This document shows, piece after piece, positions 31,530 through 33,087 of a stretch of 33,087 nt of DNA. The notes beneath the pieces were generated by a model. It was not told the origin of the DNA, made no database searches, and saw nothing but the letters and a program-made list of their open reading frames with translations. The position numbers and the translations under genes are program-made. Origin of the DNA: Intoshia linei (Eukaryota; Orthonectida; Rhopaluridae); contig LWCA01000310.1 in assembly GCA_001642005.1 (NCBI GenBank), forward strand, positions 1 to 33,087, given 5' to 3'. Within the stretch, counting starts at the first letter, position 1. Each line of letters starts with the position of its first letter.

Positions 31530-31772
31530 CCCTAGACGTCCCTAGATGGTTGCAAAATCTATTACAGCATGGTTATTTATCTTCATCACACTGATTATCG
31601 GGGGTGATACAATTAAATTATCATACAAGTTTTGTAAAATAGTTATATGTTGACAATTTGATTTGTACATTCAGATTAATTTAGTAATTAACAATTAATT
31701 AGTAAGTATATTTTAAAATGAGTTTGTTTATTTCTAACTTATCATTTCATTTCCATAGAATTGTTAATATCA

Positions 31773-32432
31773 ATGTCGAAAATATTAAAAATACCAAAAT
31801 ATATTTTCAAAAATCCAAAAAAAAGTTCGTTTTTTTCTGCAGTGTCTATTGGATTAGGATATTATATTAATGAAAAAACCAAGTAAAAATTACATTTACA
31901 AAAATCTTAAAACCAATCTAAACTAATTAAATAACCATAGATGGAAAAATTACAAAAGAGACAGCCTTCTTCAACTTAGAGTAATTAATTATAAATAATC
32001 TTTGCTATAAAATCAAAATATTCGACTTATAAAAAATAAATTTAGAAATTCAGTTTACAAACACAAGATCCAAAAACCCCTTGCTTTAAGATACTAGTTC
32101 TTCTGAATAAATCCGTTTTAGATGGGTAATTATTTGTCTTTTCTTTTTCATTTATTTTATTCTGTCCAATAATATTTATACATTCCGTTTTGACTGAATC
32201 AATTTCCTTTATTTATTATTTATTTAATTTTAGAAAATCAAGATACATTTATGCTGAAGAATTTGAAAGTCTTTTAAAAATATCTGGAAATATGGTAGAT
32301 ATTGAATATTACAAAGAAAAATCTGAATTGAACAACCTATTACATAAATACAAAGGATTTGTTGATTTGTTTGCTGTGATTGATGATGATGATGGAATTA
32401 TAGAAACTAAAAAAACTTTAGATCAAATTGTG
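31773..32432 (+). CDS. AGK: Acylglycerol kinase-like protein, 5' part, runs off the window
   Basis: AGK is a mitochondrial lipid kinase (mono/diacylglycerol) that also serves in the TIM22 inner-membrane import complex. Exon 1 (31773-31884) gives a basic start and a hydrophobic segment (KNPKKSSFFSAVSIGLGYII), like the AGK N-terminus. An exon ending at 32125 encodes KTPCFKILVLLNKSVLDG, the place of the kinase motif KxTVxLNPAA. The exon at 32234-32432 encodes EEFESLLKISGNMVDIEYY, then ELNNLLHKY and VDLFAVIDDDDGII, aligning with APILHLSGMDVTIVKTDYEGQ and the GGDGTL region. The catalytic GGDGT is DDDDGI here, and NPAA is also altered, so kinase activity is doubtful. Exon 2 (about 31937-31976) and the start of exon 3 (32046 or 32054) are uncertain because the phases can be joined in two ways. 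Later exons are not resolved in 32433-33087. Family assignment rests on short divergent matches. Confidence 0.6.
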
Positions 32433-33087
32433 GTACGATATTGTACAATTTACATACTTTCTTTACACAAATAATATTTGTAATTTAATTTCATATTGAC
32501 AGTCCCATCGAATCCCATCTTTAGTTCATTGAATCTTTGCATTTTTAGGTTCTTACACTTTGTAACTATTTTTTCATGGTACATTCATATTGGAAATCAG
32601 CCAAAAACTTTGACACTTGATTTTACATTTCATATCCACATCTAACATTGTTCTTGTATCCTTATTTTGGAGAATTATTAAGCAAAAAATAATATCGTTC
32701 GTAAAATAGATAAAATCATATATGGTAATTGCACATTGATTAAGAATCGCTGATTGGTGTAGTAGAATAAAAATACTTTGTTTGAAATTTATTACACAAT
32801 TTTAAATAAAACTGAAACCTTAAACTAGGATATAAATATTTATATTATAATGGATCATTATAATTAACATTACCATAAACCAGGGATGGGCATCTGCGGT
32901 CTCTTAGAAAAATTTTGAAAAAAAGTGAAAATTTTAATTGACAGTTCAAAAAACGATATATTGCCTTGAGAAGTAGTTTATCTTATAATAAATACATCTT
33001 GGTTTGAAATCTGACTTGTTTTCTCAATATTCATGTCATATATAAGATTCATCAATTTTTTCACTTTTAAAGAAATAAAAATTTTTA
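32433..33087. other. Presumed AGK-like intron and beyond
   Basis: Follows the donor after exon 32234-32432. A short open stretch after an acceptor-like AG near 32502 could be a further exon, but I could not match it to AGK. Otherwise nothing coding is recognisable up to the transposon end near 32881. Confidence 0.35.
32881..33087. mobile_element. hAT-like left end running off the window
   Basis: CAGGGATGGGCATCTGCGGT after ACCATAAAC resembles hAT termini of the form CAGNGNTGGGCA. The rest of the element, if intact, lies beyond the window, so neither the right end nor a target duplication can be checked. Confidence 0.45.

Noticed and set aside
1-33087. CRISPR arrays, tRNA or rRNA genes, bacterial operons or ribosome binding sites
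   Set aside because: None seen. The repeats are eukaryotic transposons and satellites, and the genes contain spliceosomal introns. I could not run a tRNA or ncRNA covariance search, so small RNA genes cannot be fully excluded.

Overview
This is nuclear DNA from an animal. It is strongly AT-rich, its genes are split by GT-AG introns, and it carries a nuclear receptor with an HR96-type P-box, which points to a protostome. The proteins are divergent for their families (even ribosomal protein S9), so this looks like a fast-evolving lineage. I cannot name the taxon. Introns fall into two classes: very short ones of about 32-50 bp, and a few of 0.7-4 kb swollen by transposons and tandem repeats. 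3' UTRs look extremely short.

Layout: 1-3166 is repeat-rich and gene-free. RPS9 (minus, 3177-5476) and phosphorylase kinase gamma (minus, 5719-8123, 14 exons) lie in tandem. TACO1 (plus, 8416-9487) diverges from phosphorylase kinase gamma across 292 bp. An HR96/NR1J-like nuclear receptor (minus, 9539-19098, 5 exons) converges on TACO1 with only 51 bp between the two stop codons. A decayed Tc1-like element lies at 20438-21825. A MAP3K4/MEKK4 homologue (plus, 23392-31021, 7 exons) follows, then the first exons of a probable acylglycerol kinase (plus, 31773 to about 32432), which runs off the right edge.

The genes are housekeeping or signalling genes with no operon logic: cytosolic translation (RPS9), mitochondrial translation (TACO1), mitochondrial lipid kinase or import factor (AGK-like), glycogen breakdown control (PhK gamma), stress MAPK signalling (MAP3K4) and lipid/xenobiotic sensing (HR96). 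The gene models were joined by hand. Each complete one keeps its frame across all junctions and gives a length plausible for its family (RPS9 193 aa, PhK gamma 381, TACO1 260, HR96-like 572, MAP3K4 1347), which is good internal support.

Non-coding space is a transposon graveyard: three hAT-type elements with 8-bp target duplications, a piggyBac MITE with TTAA duplications, a pogo/Tigger-like MITE with TA duplications, a nested 0.9-kb element with TTAGGGTGG ends, a dispersed family built of roughly 120-bp subunits, and an intronic 92-bp minisatellite. I found no wholly new system. The most notable items are stop codons nearly fused to poly(A) signals, an enlarged second zinc finger in the HR96-like receptor, and a lost GGDGT nucleotide-binding motif in the AGK-like protein.
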